The position numbers and the translations under genes were made by a program. Of a DNA stretch of 64,000 nt, positions 1-7,466 are shown one piece after another. The notes under the pieces are model-generated. The model was not told the DNA's origin. It ran no database searches and was given only the letters and a program-made list of their open reading frames with translations. The stretch is from Bacteroidaceae bacterium (GTDB lineage Bacteria; Bacteroidota; Bacteroidia; Bacteroidales; Bacteroidaceae). The DNA is taken from NCBI GenBank assembly GCA_017546505.1, contig JAFYWV010000122.1:22564-86563 (forward strand), in the 5' to 3' direction. Numbering within the stretch: the first letter of the stretch is position 1; each line of letters begins with the position of its first letter.

Positions 1-170
1 CCCAACTTATAGGCATTCTCTTCATTGAGTTTCAACTGCTCCGGGCTAAAACCACCGGTGTTTGCACAAGCGGCATACACCTCATAGCCCTTTTCCTTGG
101 CAAGATACATCACTGTAAATGAGGTATCCAAGCCACCGCTAAAAGCAACAACAACCTTTTTCTTTTCCAT
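1..170 (-). CDS. argG: Argininosuccinate synthase, N-terminal part (cut by window start)
   Basis: ArgG joins citrulline and aspartate using ATP in the penultimate step of arginine synthesis in the cytoplasm. Only the first 56 codons are inside the window. They begin [17 protein letters not shown], the N-type ATP pyrophosphatase P-loop (SGGLDTS) that binds ATP, followed by a conserved stretch ([11 protein letters not shown]). The gene lies 23 bp downstream of a GNAT gene and behind argR on the same strand, so the three form an arginine operon that continues out of the window. Identification is safe; completeness cannot be judged. Confidence 0.93.
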   Translation of the reverse strand, partial: MEKKKVVVAFSGGLDTSFTVMYLAKEKGYEVYAACANTGGFSPEQLKLNEENAYKL

Positions 171-193
171 ATATAAAATCCATTTTTCTTTTT

Positions 194-757
194 TTACTTT
201 TTGCAGTGCTTCTCCGGGTCGTAAAGCATAGCAGTACAGATACAATAACGACGCTCTGTGCGCAAAAGCACATCGTGATTTACACAACCCTGACAGCCTT
301 TCCAAAAGGCATCGTCATCAGTCAGTTCGGAAAACGGCACAGGGACATATCCCAGTTCCGTATTAATCTTCATCACAGCACCTCCACTGGTCAATCCGAA
401 CAGTTTTGCATTGGGCCACATTTGGCGCGAGAGTTCAAAGGCTCTTTTTTTGATGCGTCTTGCCAAGCCGTGACCGCGAAATTTATCCTTTACAATAAGA
501 CCGGAGTTTGCCACATACTGTTTGTTGCCCCAACTCTCAATGTAGCAAAAGCCCGCAAATTCATCACCGGAGAGGGCTATTATTGCCTTACCCTCTTTCA
601 TCTTCTGCGCCACATACTCGTGTGTACGCTTTGCAATACCTGTGCCACGCACCTTCGCCGCAGCGCTGATTGTCTCAAGTATCTCGTCTACGAACTTCTC
701 GTGAAAAGCACTTGCTACAATTATTTCAATACCATCATTGCAAATCTCATTATCCAT
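194..757 (-). CDS. GNAT-family acyltransferase in the arginine operon (candidate N-acylglutamate synthase)
   Basis: A 187-residue GNAT protein. The acyl-CoA binding motif A is visible as [12 protein letters not shown] at about residues 90-101. I chose the ATG at 757; a TTG three codons upstream (766) is possible but lies only 3 bp after the argR stop and is less likely. It sits between argR and argG with short gaps, so it should be co-expressed with arginine genes. Some Bacteroides make arginine through succinylated intermediates and lack a classical argA, and a GNAT at this position has been proposed as the first-step N-acylglutamate synthase. That assignment is inferred from context; the family alone says only acyltransferase. 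Confidence 0.75.
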   Translation of the reverse strand: MDNEICNDGIEIIVASAFHEKFVDEILETISAAAKVRGTGIAKRTHEYVAQKMKEGKAIIALSGDEFAGFCYIESWGNKQYVANSGLIVKDKFRGHGLARRIKKRAFELSRQMWPNAKLFGLTSGGAVMKINTELGYVPVPFSELTDDDAFWKGCQGCVNHDVLLRTERRYCICTAMLYDPEKHCKK

Positions 758-769
758 TCCCTGCAACTA

Positions 770-1252
770 TTAAATGTTTGGAATTATGCTTCTTAATGCT
801 CTTAGCACAGCGTTCCTTGTCGCATCCTCGGCAATCACAAGTATCACTGTATCATCACCTGCTATTGTGCCCAAAATCTCGGGAAAGTCGTGGTTGTCAA
901 TGTGGTAGGCCAATGTGCCGGCATAGCTTGGCTTGGTACGTATCACAGCCATATTACCCGAGAACTTTATCGACATAAAACCGCTTGCCTCTTGCGGTGT
1001 TGTCACAGGGCGTACATCTTCCTGTTTCGATTCGTGACGATGCTGATGAGGACGTGTGAGCACATATCTGTATCGCCCTCGCAGACCAACGGTCTTCACT
1101 ACGCGCAACTGATGAAGATCGCGCGACAATGTAGCCTGTGTCAATTTAAACCCCTCCTGTGCAAGCACATTCAACAGTTCCTCCTGTGAACCAATCTCTT
1201 GTGTAGACAAAATCAGGCGTATAGCATCAAGACGTGAATTCTTTACTTTCAT
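770..1252 (-). CDS. argR: Arginine repressor ArgR
   Basis: A 160-residue ArgR. The N-terminal winged helix carries the recognition segment ATLSRDLHQL, and the C-terminal oligomerisation and arginine-binding domain carries GTIAGDDT. The family hexamerises with arginine and represses or activates arginine genes. The start at 1252 (MKVKNSRLDAIRL) matches the family length; an upstream in-frame start at 1282 would lie inside the promoter. It is first in the argR-GNAT-argG operon, and the promoter contains a perfect inverted repeat that could be its own operator, which would make the operon autoregulated. Confidence 0.93.
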   Translation of the reverse strand: MKVKNSRLDAIRLILSTQEIGSQEELLNVLAQEGFKLTQATLSRDLHQLRVVKTVGLRGRYRYVLTRPHQHRHESKQEDVRPVTTPQEASGFMSIKFSGNMAVIRTKPSYAGTLAYHIDNHDFPEILGTIAGDDTVILVIAEDATRNAVLRALRSIIPNI

Positions 1253-1279
1253 AAATGTATATTTATTACTTTTGTATTG

Positions 1280-1287
1280 CAAATATA
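1280..1287 (-). promoter_or_regulatory. -7 box of the arginine operon promoter
   Basis: On the minus strand the sequence is TATATTTG, an exact match to the Bacteroides -7 consensus TAnnTTTG, 27 bp before the argR ATG. No clear TTTG -33 box is seen at 19-20 bp, which fits a regulated promoter. Confidence 0.6.
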
Positions 1288-1308
1288 GGGATATTTAAAT
1301 AATATCCC
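1288..1308 (-). promoter_or_regulatory. Candidate ArgR operator (perfect inverted repeat)
   Basis: GGGATATT and AATATCCC form a perfect 8-bp inverted repeat around a 5-bp AT spacer. It abuts the -7 box on its upstream side, so a bound repressor would cover the -10 to -33 region. ArgR boxes elsewhere are AT-rich imperfect palindromes of about 18 bp, which this resembles in size and base composition. The assignment to ArgR is inferred from position. Confidence 0.45.
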
Positions 1309-1345
1309 CACTATTTTATGCATTTTTTCACATAATAAATAAAAA

Positions 1346-1373
1346 AATATGCAACTTTTAAAAGTTGCATATT
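1346..1373 (-). terminator. Terminator of the myo-inositol-phosphate synthase gene
   Basis: A 28-bp perfect palindrome (half-site AATATGCAACTTTT). On the minus strand it is followed directly by a run of T (TTTTTT), as in an intrinsic terminator. It lies about 70 bp past the stop codon at 1440. Confidence 0.7.
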
Positions 1374-1439
1374 CAAAAGGTATGCTATTCTGAATGCAGT
1401 GAAGAAGCTCAAAACAACAATGTCATTGAATTTTGCGCA

Positions 1440-2741
1440 TCAATCAAGTTCCTGGTCGGGCTCATAACCTGCAAATTCACGAATCTTGTTTTTAAGCATT
1501 GCAAACTGCTTGAAAAGGTCGTGTACAGGTTTTTTCCCGTCCTTGTGCAACGGCACTTTACTATAGAACGACAAGAATTCCTGAATGCCACACTCTCCGG
1601 CACGCAATGCAAGGTCACTGAAGAGAATAAGGTCAAGCACCAATGGAGCTGCCAATATAGAATCCCGACATAGGAAGTTAACCTTTATTGTCATTGGATA
1701 CCCCATCCATCCGAAAATATCTATATTGTCCCAACTCTCTTTCTCATCACCGCGTGGAGGATAGTAATTGATACACACCTTGTGATACATATCCGAGTAT
1801 AAATCGGGGTAGACCTCACTGTCGAGAATATTCTCCAAGGCCGAGACTTTGCTACGACGCTTGGTTTCAAAGTTATCCGGGTTATCAAGTACCATACCGT
1901 CACGGTTTCCAAGTATATTGGTAGAGAACCAGCCGGTAACTCCCAACTGACGGGTAAAGAAAGCCGGAGCGAGAACTGTCTTCATCATCGTCTGGCCACT
2001 CTTGAAATCCTTGCCGGCAATAGGCATTCCGGTCTCTGATGCAAGTTCCCACATTGCAGGAATATCTATAGAGAGATTAGGAGCTCCCATAACAAAAGGG
2101 CATCCTTCGCGCATAGCTGCGTATGCATAGCACATACTGGGAGCTACATTTGCCACATCATTGTTTTTCATTGCGGCTTCAAAAGCCTTTAGGCTACCGT
2201 GTACATCATCGTTACGGGGGATAAACCTTTCGGTACTTGCAATCCATACAACAACTACACGGTCGCAACCGTTTGCCGATTTGAAGTTGCGTATATCCTC
2301 GCGTAACTGTTCCGAGAGTTCCCAGCGTGTTCCGCCAACCTTAACGTTAGGCCCATCAATATTGCTTGTGTAGCTCTTGTCGAAGAGTGCCTTATATGGA
2401 CGAATAACCCTCAGTTCATCCTTCACCGGTTCTATATCCTGAGGCTTGAGAACAGCGGCCTTAATGGCTGCTTCATAGGCATCATCTTCATAGAGGTCCC
2501 AAGCGCCGAACACAATATCGTCAAGATTTGCAATGGAGACTAAATCTTTCACCTCTTTGTAACATTTTTCACGCCCACTGCCAACACGCATAACACCATT
2601 GCAAGCAAACGAACCGACAGGTTTAGAAAGCCCTTTGCGCGACATCAGCACACCAATGACAGCTGTTGTGGTAACAGCTCCCAATCCAACACACATCACA
2701 CCCAGCTTACCTTCGGCCGGCTTTACTTTTATATCTTTCAT
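1440..2741 (-). CDS. myo-Inositol-1(3)-phosphate synthase
   Basis: A 433-residue protein converting glucose 6-phosphate to inositol 3-phosphate with NAD. The N-terminal Rossmann motif reads GVMCVGLGAVTTTAVIGV (about residues 13-30). Further family blocks are GGTRWELSEQLR, the substrate-region KDFKSGQT and NILGNRDG, all in order. Length is normal for the prokaryotic and eukaryotic-like form. In Bacteroides this enzyme feeds phosphatidylinositol and inositol sphingolipids, unusual lipids for bacteria. No phosphatidylinositol synthase gene is adjacent here; the nearest neighbour upstream is lpdA on the same strand, 110 bp away, so it probably has its own promoter. Confidence 0.92.
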   Translation of the reverse strand: MKDIKVKPAEGKLGVMCVGLGAVTTTAVIGVLMSRKGLSKPVGSFACNGVMRVGSGREKCYKEVKDLVSIANLDDIVFGAWDLYEDDAYEAAIKAAVLKPQDIEPVKDELRVIRPYKALFDKSYTSNIDGPNVKVGGTRWELSEQLREDIRNFKSANGCDRVVVVWIASTERFIPRNDDVHGSLKAFEAAMKNNDVANVAPSMCYAYAAMREGCPFVMGAPNLSIDIPAMWELASETGMPIAGKDFKSGQTMMKTVLAPAFFTRQLGVTGWFSTNILGNRDGMVLDNPDNFETKRRSKVSALENILDSEVYPDLYSDMYHKVCINYYPPRGDEKESWDNIDIFGWMGYPMTIKVNFLCRDSILAAPLVLDLILFSDLALRAGECGIQEFLSFYSKVPLHKDGKKPVHDLFKQFAMLKNKIREFAGYEPDQELD

Positions 2742-2851
2742 TTTTGAAAAATCTTTTGTTAAGCAAAATAATCACTTTTTATACAACTAACCTAAATATT
2801 TGCCTAATAGTTTTCAAAAACTATATTTTTCTTTAAAACTTACTTTTACGG

Positions 2852-4195
2852 TCAAACCATAACCTCTTTCAATATCTCACTAACTGTGGGATGCGGAAAA
2901 ACCGTGCGTTCAAGTTGTTCAACCGTAAAACCGCCTGCAATAGCCATACAGGCCGCACAGATGAACTCGCTTGAGGAGTTACCGAGTATATGCACACCCA
3001 AAATCTTACCATCGGCCGATACAACAGCTTTGCAAAGACCCATAACACCCTCATTCTCAGCAACAAAACGCCCCGAGTATGTCATAGGCAATTTATGCAC
3101 ACGATACTCAACACCGGCAGCCGCAGCCTGCTCCTCGGTGAGCCCGACAGAAGCCATCTCTGGGTTTGTATACACCACCCCGGGGACTGCATTGTACTCC
3201 ATAATATCCTTTACACCAAGAATGTGATTTACAGCAACCTCGGCCTCACGACTTGCTGTATGCGCCAACATTGAGAAACCCGTCACGTCACCGGCCGCAT
3301 ATATGTTCGGGAGTGATGTCTGCATAACTTCATTCACTTTTATTCCACGCTCAACATCTACAGCTATGTTTTCAAGACCATAACCTTTTAGCACAGGCCT
3401 GCGTCCAATGCTCATAAGAATCTTTTCAGCCTCGCACTGCAACTCGCAGCCATCGGCATCAGTATAATGTACGACATTGCCCTCTATGCGTGTAACCTTA
3501 CACTGCAAACAGAATTTGACACCACGTTTGGCATAAATTCCGCGCAACATCTCGCTCACCTCCTTGTCCATTCCACCCAAAATCTCGGGCATCATCTCAA
3601 TTACCGTCACAGGAATTCCCAGGCTGTTACACAAACTGGCAAACTCCATTCCGATTACACCGCCTCCAATGACCACAAGACTGGCAGGAAGTTCGTTCAG
3701 AGCAAGCATTTCACGGTTAGTGAGCACAGCATCATTACCCTCAACGCCGGGAACTGGCGGTACAAAAGCCTCGCTTCCGGTGCAGATGAGCATTTTTTCA
3801 GCCTCGTAACATTGGCCATCGCACATTATTGCGACACCGGTTGCATCACCACGCTCAATCACAGCCTCACCACGCACAACAGCAACGTTGGCAGCCTCCA
3901 TTTTCATTTTTATTCCGGCAACCAGCTTGCGCACGACTTTTGTTTTACGGTCGGCTATCTTTTTATACTCAAATGCAACCTCGCCGGCTGTAATGCCATA
4001 TTTTTTACTACCCGTTGCGTGGTCGTACATCTTTGCACTGTAAAGCAGTGTCTTTGTGGGTATGCAACCCTCGTTAAGACACACACCACCAAGTTCACGT
4101 TTCTCAAACAGGACAACATTCAACCCCGCCACAGCAGCCTTCTCCGCAGCCACATAACCCGCAGGACCACCTCCTATAATTGCCAAGTCGTACAT
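2852..4195 (-). CDS. lpdA: Dihydrolipoyl dehydrogenase (E3)
   Basis: A 447-residue flavoprotein that reoxidises protein-bound dihydrolipoamide with NAD. Visible: the FAD dinucleotide fold IIGGGPAGYVAAEKA at the N-terminus, the redox disulfide in GGVCLNEGCIPTK (Cys39 and Cys44), the NAD fold VVIGGGVIGMEFAS, the second FAD motif IYAAGDVTG, and the C-terminal catalytic motif HPTVSE. Length is typical. No E1, E2 or glycine-cleavage genes are next to it, so its partner complex cannot be told from this window. Confidence 0.93.
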   Translation of the reverse strand: MYDLAIIGGGPAGYVAAEKAAVAGLNVVLFEKRELGGVCLNEGCIPTKTLLYSAKMYDHATGSKKYGITAGEVAFEYKKIADRKTKVVRKLVAGIKMKMEAANVAVVRGEAVIERGDATGVAIMCDGQCYEAEKMLICTGSEAFVPPVPGVEGNDAVLTNREMLALNELPASLVVIGGGVIGMEFASLCNSLGIPVTVIEMMPEILGGMDKEVSEMLRGIYAKRGVKFCLQCKVTRIEGNVVHYTDADGCELQCEAEKILMSIGRRPVLKGYGLENIAVDVERGIKVNEVMQTSLPNIYAAGDVTGFSMLAHTASREAEVAVNHILGVKDIMEYNAVPGVVYTNPEMASVGLTEEQAAAAGVEYRVHKLPMTYSGRFVAENEGVMGLCKAVVSADGKILGVHILGNSSSEFICAACMAIAGGFTVEQLERTVFPHPTVSEILKEVMV

Positions 4196-4319
4196 AAGAA
4201 TAAATTATATATAACAATATGTTTGCATTACCGATATACACCGATGATGCAAACATATTAAAAATGCGCGACAAAACAAACCCGAACCCGTCATTTTGAG
4301 CAAGTCGATCTCAAAAAAG

Positions 4320-4849
4320 TCATAAAACGTCCGATAAAGGAGTTAAACCTGCAGCCTGCAAGAAGATACTGTTGTCGTTTGGACCTGCCACCAAAAACCA
4401 TTTACATCATTGACTTTAGTCCAACGCCATATACAGCTGTCACGGAGTTCATTTTGCTCCTCAATGGTGGGCATTCGCCAATTACTGCCCCATTTAATGC
4501 AGGCCACATCATCCTCAGGGTCAAGAGTCGTTTTATTGTCAACAATACCATCATTGCCATTTGTACAATACTTGACAACAGCATTATTGCCATCATTCCA
4601 TTTGTAGGTACCGTCACTGTAATTCTTGACTTTCTCATCTGTCTCACCCCAAGCGTAGTAACCACCGTACTCCTCGGGCTTTGTGGCACCGACATTATGT
4701 GTCGCCCATTTCACTGAAAGCCCTAAATCAACAGCTTCACAAGCATCATCGGGAGCATTCTGCTCAAACACCTCCTCACAGGAAATCAAAAAAGATGTTA
4801 GATAGCAAGCCCTAATAGAAGCGAAAACTATTTTTTCATAAAATAGCAT
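4320..4849 (-). pseudogene. Frameshifted FISUMP-type surface lipoprotein remnant
   Basis: The readable part contains VDLGLSVKWATHNVGA, YYAWGETDEK and WRMPTIEEQNELR, hallmarks of the Fibrobacter-succinogenes major paralogous domain common in Bacteroidales cell-surface lipoproteins. After VNGF the open frame turns into unrelated residues (WWQVQ) and stops at 4343. Adding one base to the T run at 4393-4397 (T5 to T6 on the coding strand) restores the family sequence FLVAGPNDNSIFLQAAG, which then runs to a stop at 4320. Even the restored chain lacks the usual 50-70 C-terminal residues, and the N-terminus (lipobox-like SFLISC) is a poor signal peptide. I read it as a decaying gene, although a T-run slip could be phase variation. 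Confidence 0.7.
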
Positions 4850-5024
4850 TTATACATATTCATACTCAATAAATCAAACTTTACATACAAATATATGTTT
4901 TTTATAGTTTAGTCAAATTTAATATGTTATCGTTCACTTATTGCAGTAAAATAACCACGCAAGCATATCTGATTTTTTAAAAGTTAAATTTTCAATACAG
5001 CACCAATTAATATGTGAAATTTAT

Positions 5025-5032
5025 TACATTTG
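5025..5032 (+). promoter_or_regulatory. -7 box upstream of the 82-residue gene
   Basis: TACATTTG matches TAnnTTTG and lies 48 bp before the ATG at 5080. No good -33 box is seen. Confidence 0.5.
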
Positions 5033-5079
5033 CAAAAAAGAGATAAAAATCTTTAGTTAAAGCAGAAACATATAAAGAA

Positions 5080-5328
5080 ATGACAAAGTCTAACAAAAGC
5101 AGCAGAAATACTTCAAAAATTGACATTGGAGTGGAGATGATGACAGGTGCGGCTGCAGCAATGCTTTACTCGGACGAAGAGATACGCGATATCTTTTCAA
5201 AAGAGGATGCAGATGAGTTTATTGAACTTCGGCAGCAGGCAAGAAGAAACTTTGCAGCACCAAAATACGATTCAGACAACAGCGACGAAGAGTTGCAAAT
5301 GGCAGCCGAGAACGAGGGTGAATATTAA
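5080..5328 (+). CDS. Small acidic protein of unknown function
   Basis: An 82-residue protein that I do not recognise. It starts with a Ser/Lys/Asn-rich segment (TKSNKSSRNTSK), has a short hydrophobic alanine patch (MMTGAAAAMLY, about residues 24-34) and an acidic tail (DSDNSDEELQMAAENEGEY). There is no signal peptide. A consensus -7 box lies upstream, and the gene is monocistronic between a divergent pseudogene and an aldo/keto reductase. Codon use looks like that of a real gene, but no homologue comes to mind. Confidence 0.6.
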   Translation: MTKSNKSSRNTSKIDIGVEMMTGAAAAMLYSDEEIRDIFSKEDADEFIELRQQARRNFAAPKYDSDNSDEELQMAAENEGEY

Positions 5329-5556
5329 GCCATTATTAGAAATCATTCTTTACGTTTTGGTATTTTCAACCATTACTCAAGAATATTCTATACTATATAA
5401 TTCATCCAACAAACAACTTACCGAGCAACTGTTTTGTGACTCACATATTCTTTAACATAGTTGTTGTCAATCAAGGATAACGAACTTTAAATCATTTTTG
5501 CGAGTTTGTAAATTGAAAGTTTTTACCATCTTCATACCTAATTAATATACAACGCT

Positions 5557-6555
5557 ATGAAAGAGTATATGGCCTCGGCTGCGAGATATGACGCGGCCGG
5601 CGAGTTCTATCGCCGATGTGGAAACAGCGGCATTTTGCTACCAAAGGTCAGCCTTGGTTTTTGGCAGAATTTTGGAGCGGAGTGTTTATATGACAATGCC
5701 CGTGCAATAGCACGTCTTGCCTTTGACAATGGTGTAACCCATTTTGACCTGGCAAACAATTATGGACCTCCACCCGGTGCTGCCGAGGAGTTGCTTGGAC
5801 GTATGTTGAAGGATGATTTTGCCCCTCACCGCGACGAACTTTTCATTGCAACCAAAGCCGGGTATGATATGTGGCGAGGACCATACGGCAGTTGGGGCTC
5901 CCGCAAGCATCTGATATCAAGCATTGACCAGAGTCTTTCACGTATGCAATTGGATTATGTAGACCTCTTTTACATTCACCGTTACGACCCTTTGACACCG
6001 CTTGATGAGACTTTGCAAGCTCTTGTAGACATTGTACGTGCGGGAAAAGCACTTTACATAGGCATATCGCGTTGGCCGCTCTATGCATTGAAGTACGCAA
6101 ACACCTTTCTGCGCGAGCAAGGTGTGCCACCGCTCATTTTCCAAGGACGACTGAACCTGCTTGACAGGACCGTACAGGAAGAGGGAATACCAAGCTACTG
6201 CAAGAACGAGGGTATCGGCTTTATCTCATTCTCCGCACTTGCTCAGGGACTGCTGACCTCAAGGTATCTCAACGGTATCCCAAGCGGCTCACGTATGTCA
6301 CGCGGCGGTTCGCTGAAGGAAAAACAACTGACTCCACAACTTGTGGAATACCTAAACGACCTAAGCGCCATTGCTGTTGAACGAGGCGAGCCACTTGCTA
6401 CAATGTCACTCGCCTGGGTATTGGCCCAAGAGGGTGTGACATCGGTGCTTGTCGGTGCACGCACACCCGAACAGTTTGCCGAGTCGTTGCATTGCGTAAA
6501 GGTTTCGCAGGATATTTGCAACGACTTGCCACTCTACCCCCACAAAGTTTTTTAA
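5557..6555 (+). CDS. Aldo/keto reductase, YghZ (L-glyceraldehyde 3-phosphate reductase) type
   Basis: A 332-residue NADPH-dependent TIM-barrel reductase. The catalytic tetrad is visible: Asp in THFDLANNYG (with its Tyr), Lys in FIATKAGYDMW, and His in LFYIHRYDP. The YghZ subgroup is suggested by YGPPPGAAEELLGRML and by the loop MWRGPYGSWGSRKHL. The C-terminal NADP-binding region reads SVLVGARTPEQFAES. Subgroup members reduce L-glyceraldehyde 3-phosphate and methylglyoxal. A DNA repair gene follows 12 bp later, so the two are co-transcribed, which hints at a shared role against reactive aldehydes or alkylation; that is inference. Confidence 0.9.
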   Translation: MKEYMASAARYDAAGEFYRRCGNSGILLPKVSLGFWQNFGAECLYDNARAIARLAFDNGVTHFDLANNYGPPPGAAEELLGRMLKDDFAPHRDELFIATKAGYDMWRGPYGSWGSRKHLISSIDQSLSRMQLDYVDLFYIHRYDPLTPLDETLQALVDIVRAGKALYIGISRWPLYALKYANTFLREQGVPPLIFQGRLNLLDRTVQEEGIPSYCKNEGIGFISFSALAQGLLTSRYLNGIPSGSRMSRGGSLKEKQLTPQLVEYLNDLSAIAVERGEPLATMSLAWVLAQEGVTSVLVGARTPEQFAESLHCVKVSQDICNDLPLYPHKVF

Positions 6556-6567
6556 ACAGGCATTTTT

Positions 6568-7380
6568 ATGATTGAGCAGCTGTTACAGCCTTTGATAAGC
6601 GAACGTTTCAGTAGTGACACACAATACAAGGAGAGGCATCTGCGTGTAATAAACACACTGCCGGCAAGGACAGTATTGGGTCTTCATATTCCCGAGATGA
6701 AACAGGTTGCAAGACTACTCTCATTTGAAGGTTGTGAGTTTGTTATGCCCAATGGTGTAAGCAAGAGATGTACAAATGGCACAGAGGTTCTTCGCTGTTT
6801 CGAGAGCGTTGACAGCGACACCCTCAACTACGAGGAGACCATTATATGGGGTTTCCTCATCAATCTGGATAGATGCCCGCTCGACAAGCGTCTGGCACTA
6901 TTGGATTGTTATATCCCAATACTTGACAATTGGGCTGTATGTGACACTTTCTGCGCCAATGCAAAATGGATGGCACGCGCCGACAAAAAGACGCTATGGA
7001 AATACCTGCAACAATATTTCTGTTCAAAGAAGGAGTTTGAAGCGCGCTTTGCAATCGTGTCTGCAATGACCTATTTCCTCAATGACGGGTGGATTGACTC
7101 TGTTTTTGAAGAGTTGAAGAAGATAGACTTTGACAGCATAAAATCAAATTATACGACCACCGGAAGAGTGCCCAAGAGAGCACAGCAAGGCACTGTTTGC
7201 GGAGAGAAGCCATACTATGTGCGTATGGGTGTTGCGTGGTTGCTGGCCACTGCACTGGCAAAATTTCCCGAGAAAACAAGAGGTTTCGTGCGTTCATCGA
7301 CACTGCCGGCTGATGTCATAAGACTCTACATACGCAAGGCACGTGAATCATTCCGCACACGCACCGCCGAGGCATTGTAA
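6568..7380 (+). CDS. AlkD-like DNA alkylation repair protein
   Basis: A 270-residue HEAT-like helical protein. The segment LLDCYIPILDNWAVCDTFCA with its conserved W-x-x-x-D matches the AlkD family, whose members excise N3- and N7-alkylpurines by trapping the lesion against the backbone. Length is slightly above the usual 220-240. It is second in a two-gene operon with an aldo/keto reductase, and transcription ends at a 46-bp palindrome just after the stop. Substrate specificity cannot be read from sequence. Confidence 0.85.
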   Translation: MIEQLLQPLISERFSSDTQYKERHLRVINTLPARTVLGLHIPEMKQVARLLSFEGCEFVMPNGVSKRCTNGTEVLRCFESVDSDTLNYEETIIWGFLINLDRCPLDKRLALLDCYIPILDNWAVCDTFCANAKWMARADKKTLWKYLQQYFCSKKEFEARFAIVSAMTYFLNDGWIDSVFEELKKIDFDSIKSNYTTTGRVPKRAQQGTVCGEKPYYVRMGVAWLLATALAKFPEKTRGFVRSSTLPADVIRLYIRKARESFRTRTAEAL

Positions 7381-7390
7381 ATAAACAAGT

Positions 7391-7436
7391 ATAACAAATC
7401 TCCCTCTACGGCGCGCCGTAGAGGGAGATTTGTTAT
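7391..7436. terminator. Bidirectional terminator, 46-bp perfect palindrome
   Basis: Perfect inverted repeat centred on GGCGCGCC, with arms containing CTCCCTCTAC. It sits between two converging genes (stops at 7380 and 7467) and can serve both. Confidence 0.8.
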
Positions 7437-7466
7437 TGTCGTCACAATGACGGTTATGTCACATCA

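Noticed and set aside
2807-2824. AT-only hairpin between lpdA and the inositol-phosphate synthase gene
   Set aside because: ATAGTTTT/AAAACTAT is weak and no T run follows on the minus strand; not convincing as a terminator.
3467-4261. A 264-codon plus-strand open frame over lpdA
   Set aside because: Antisense to a complete lipoamide dehydrogenase with all motifs; no protein-like features.
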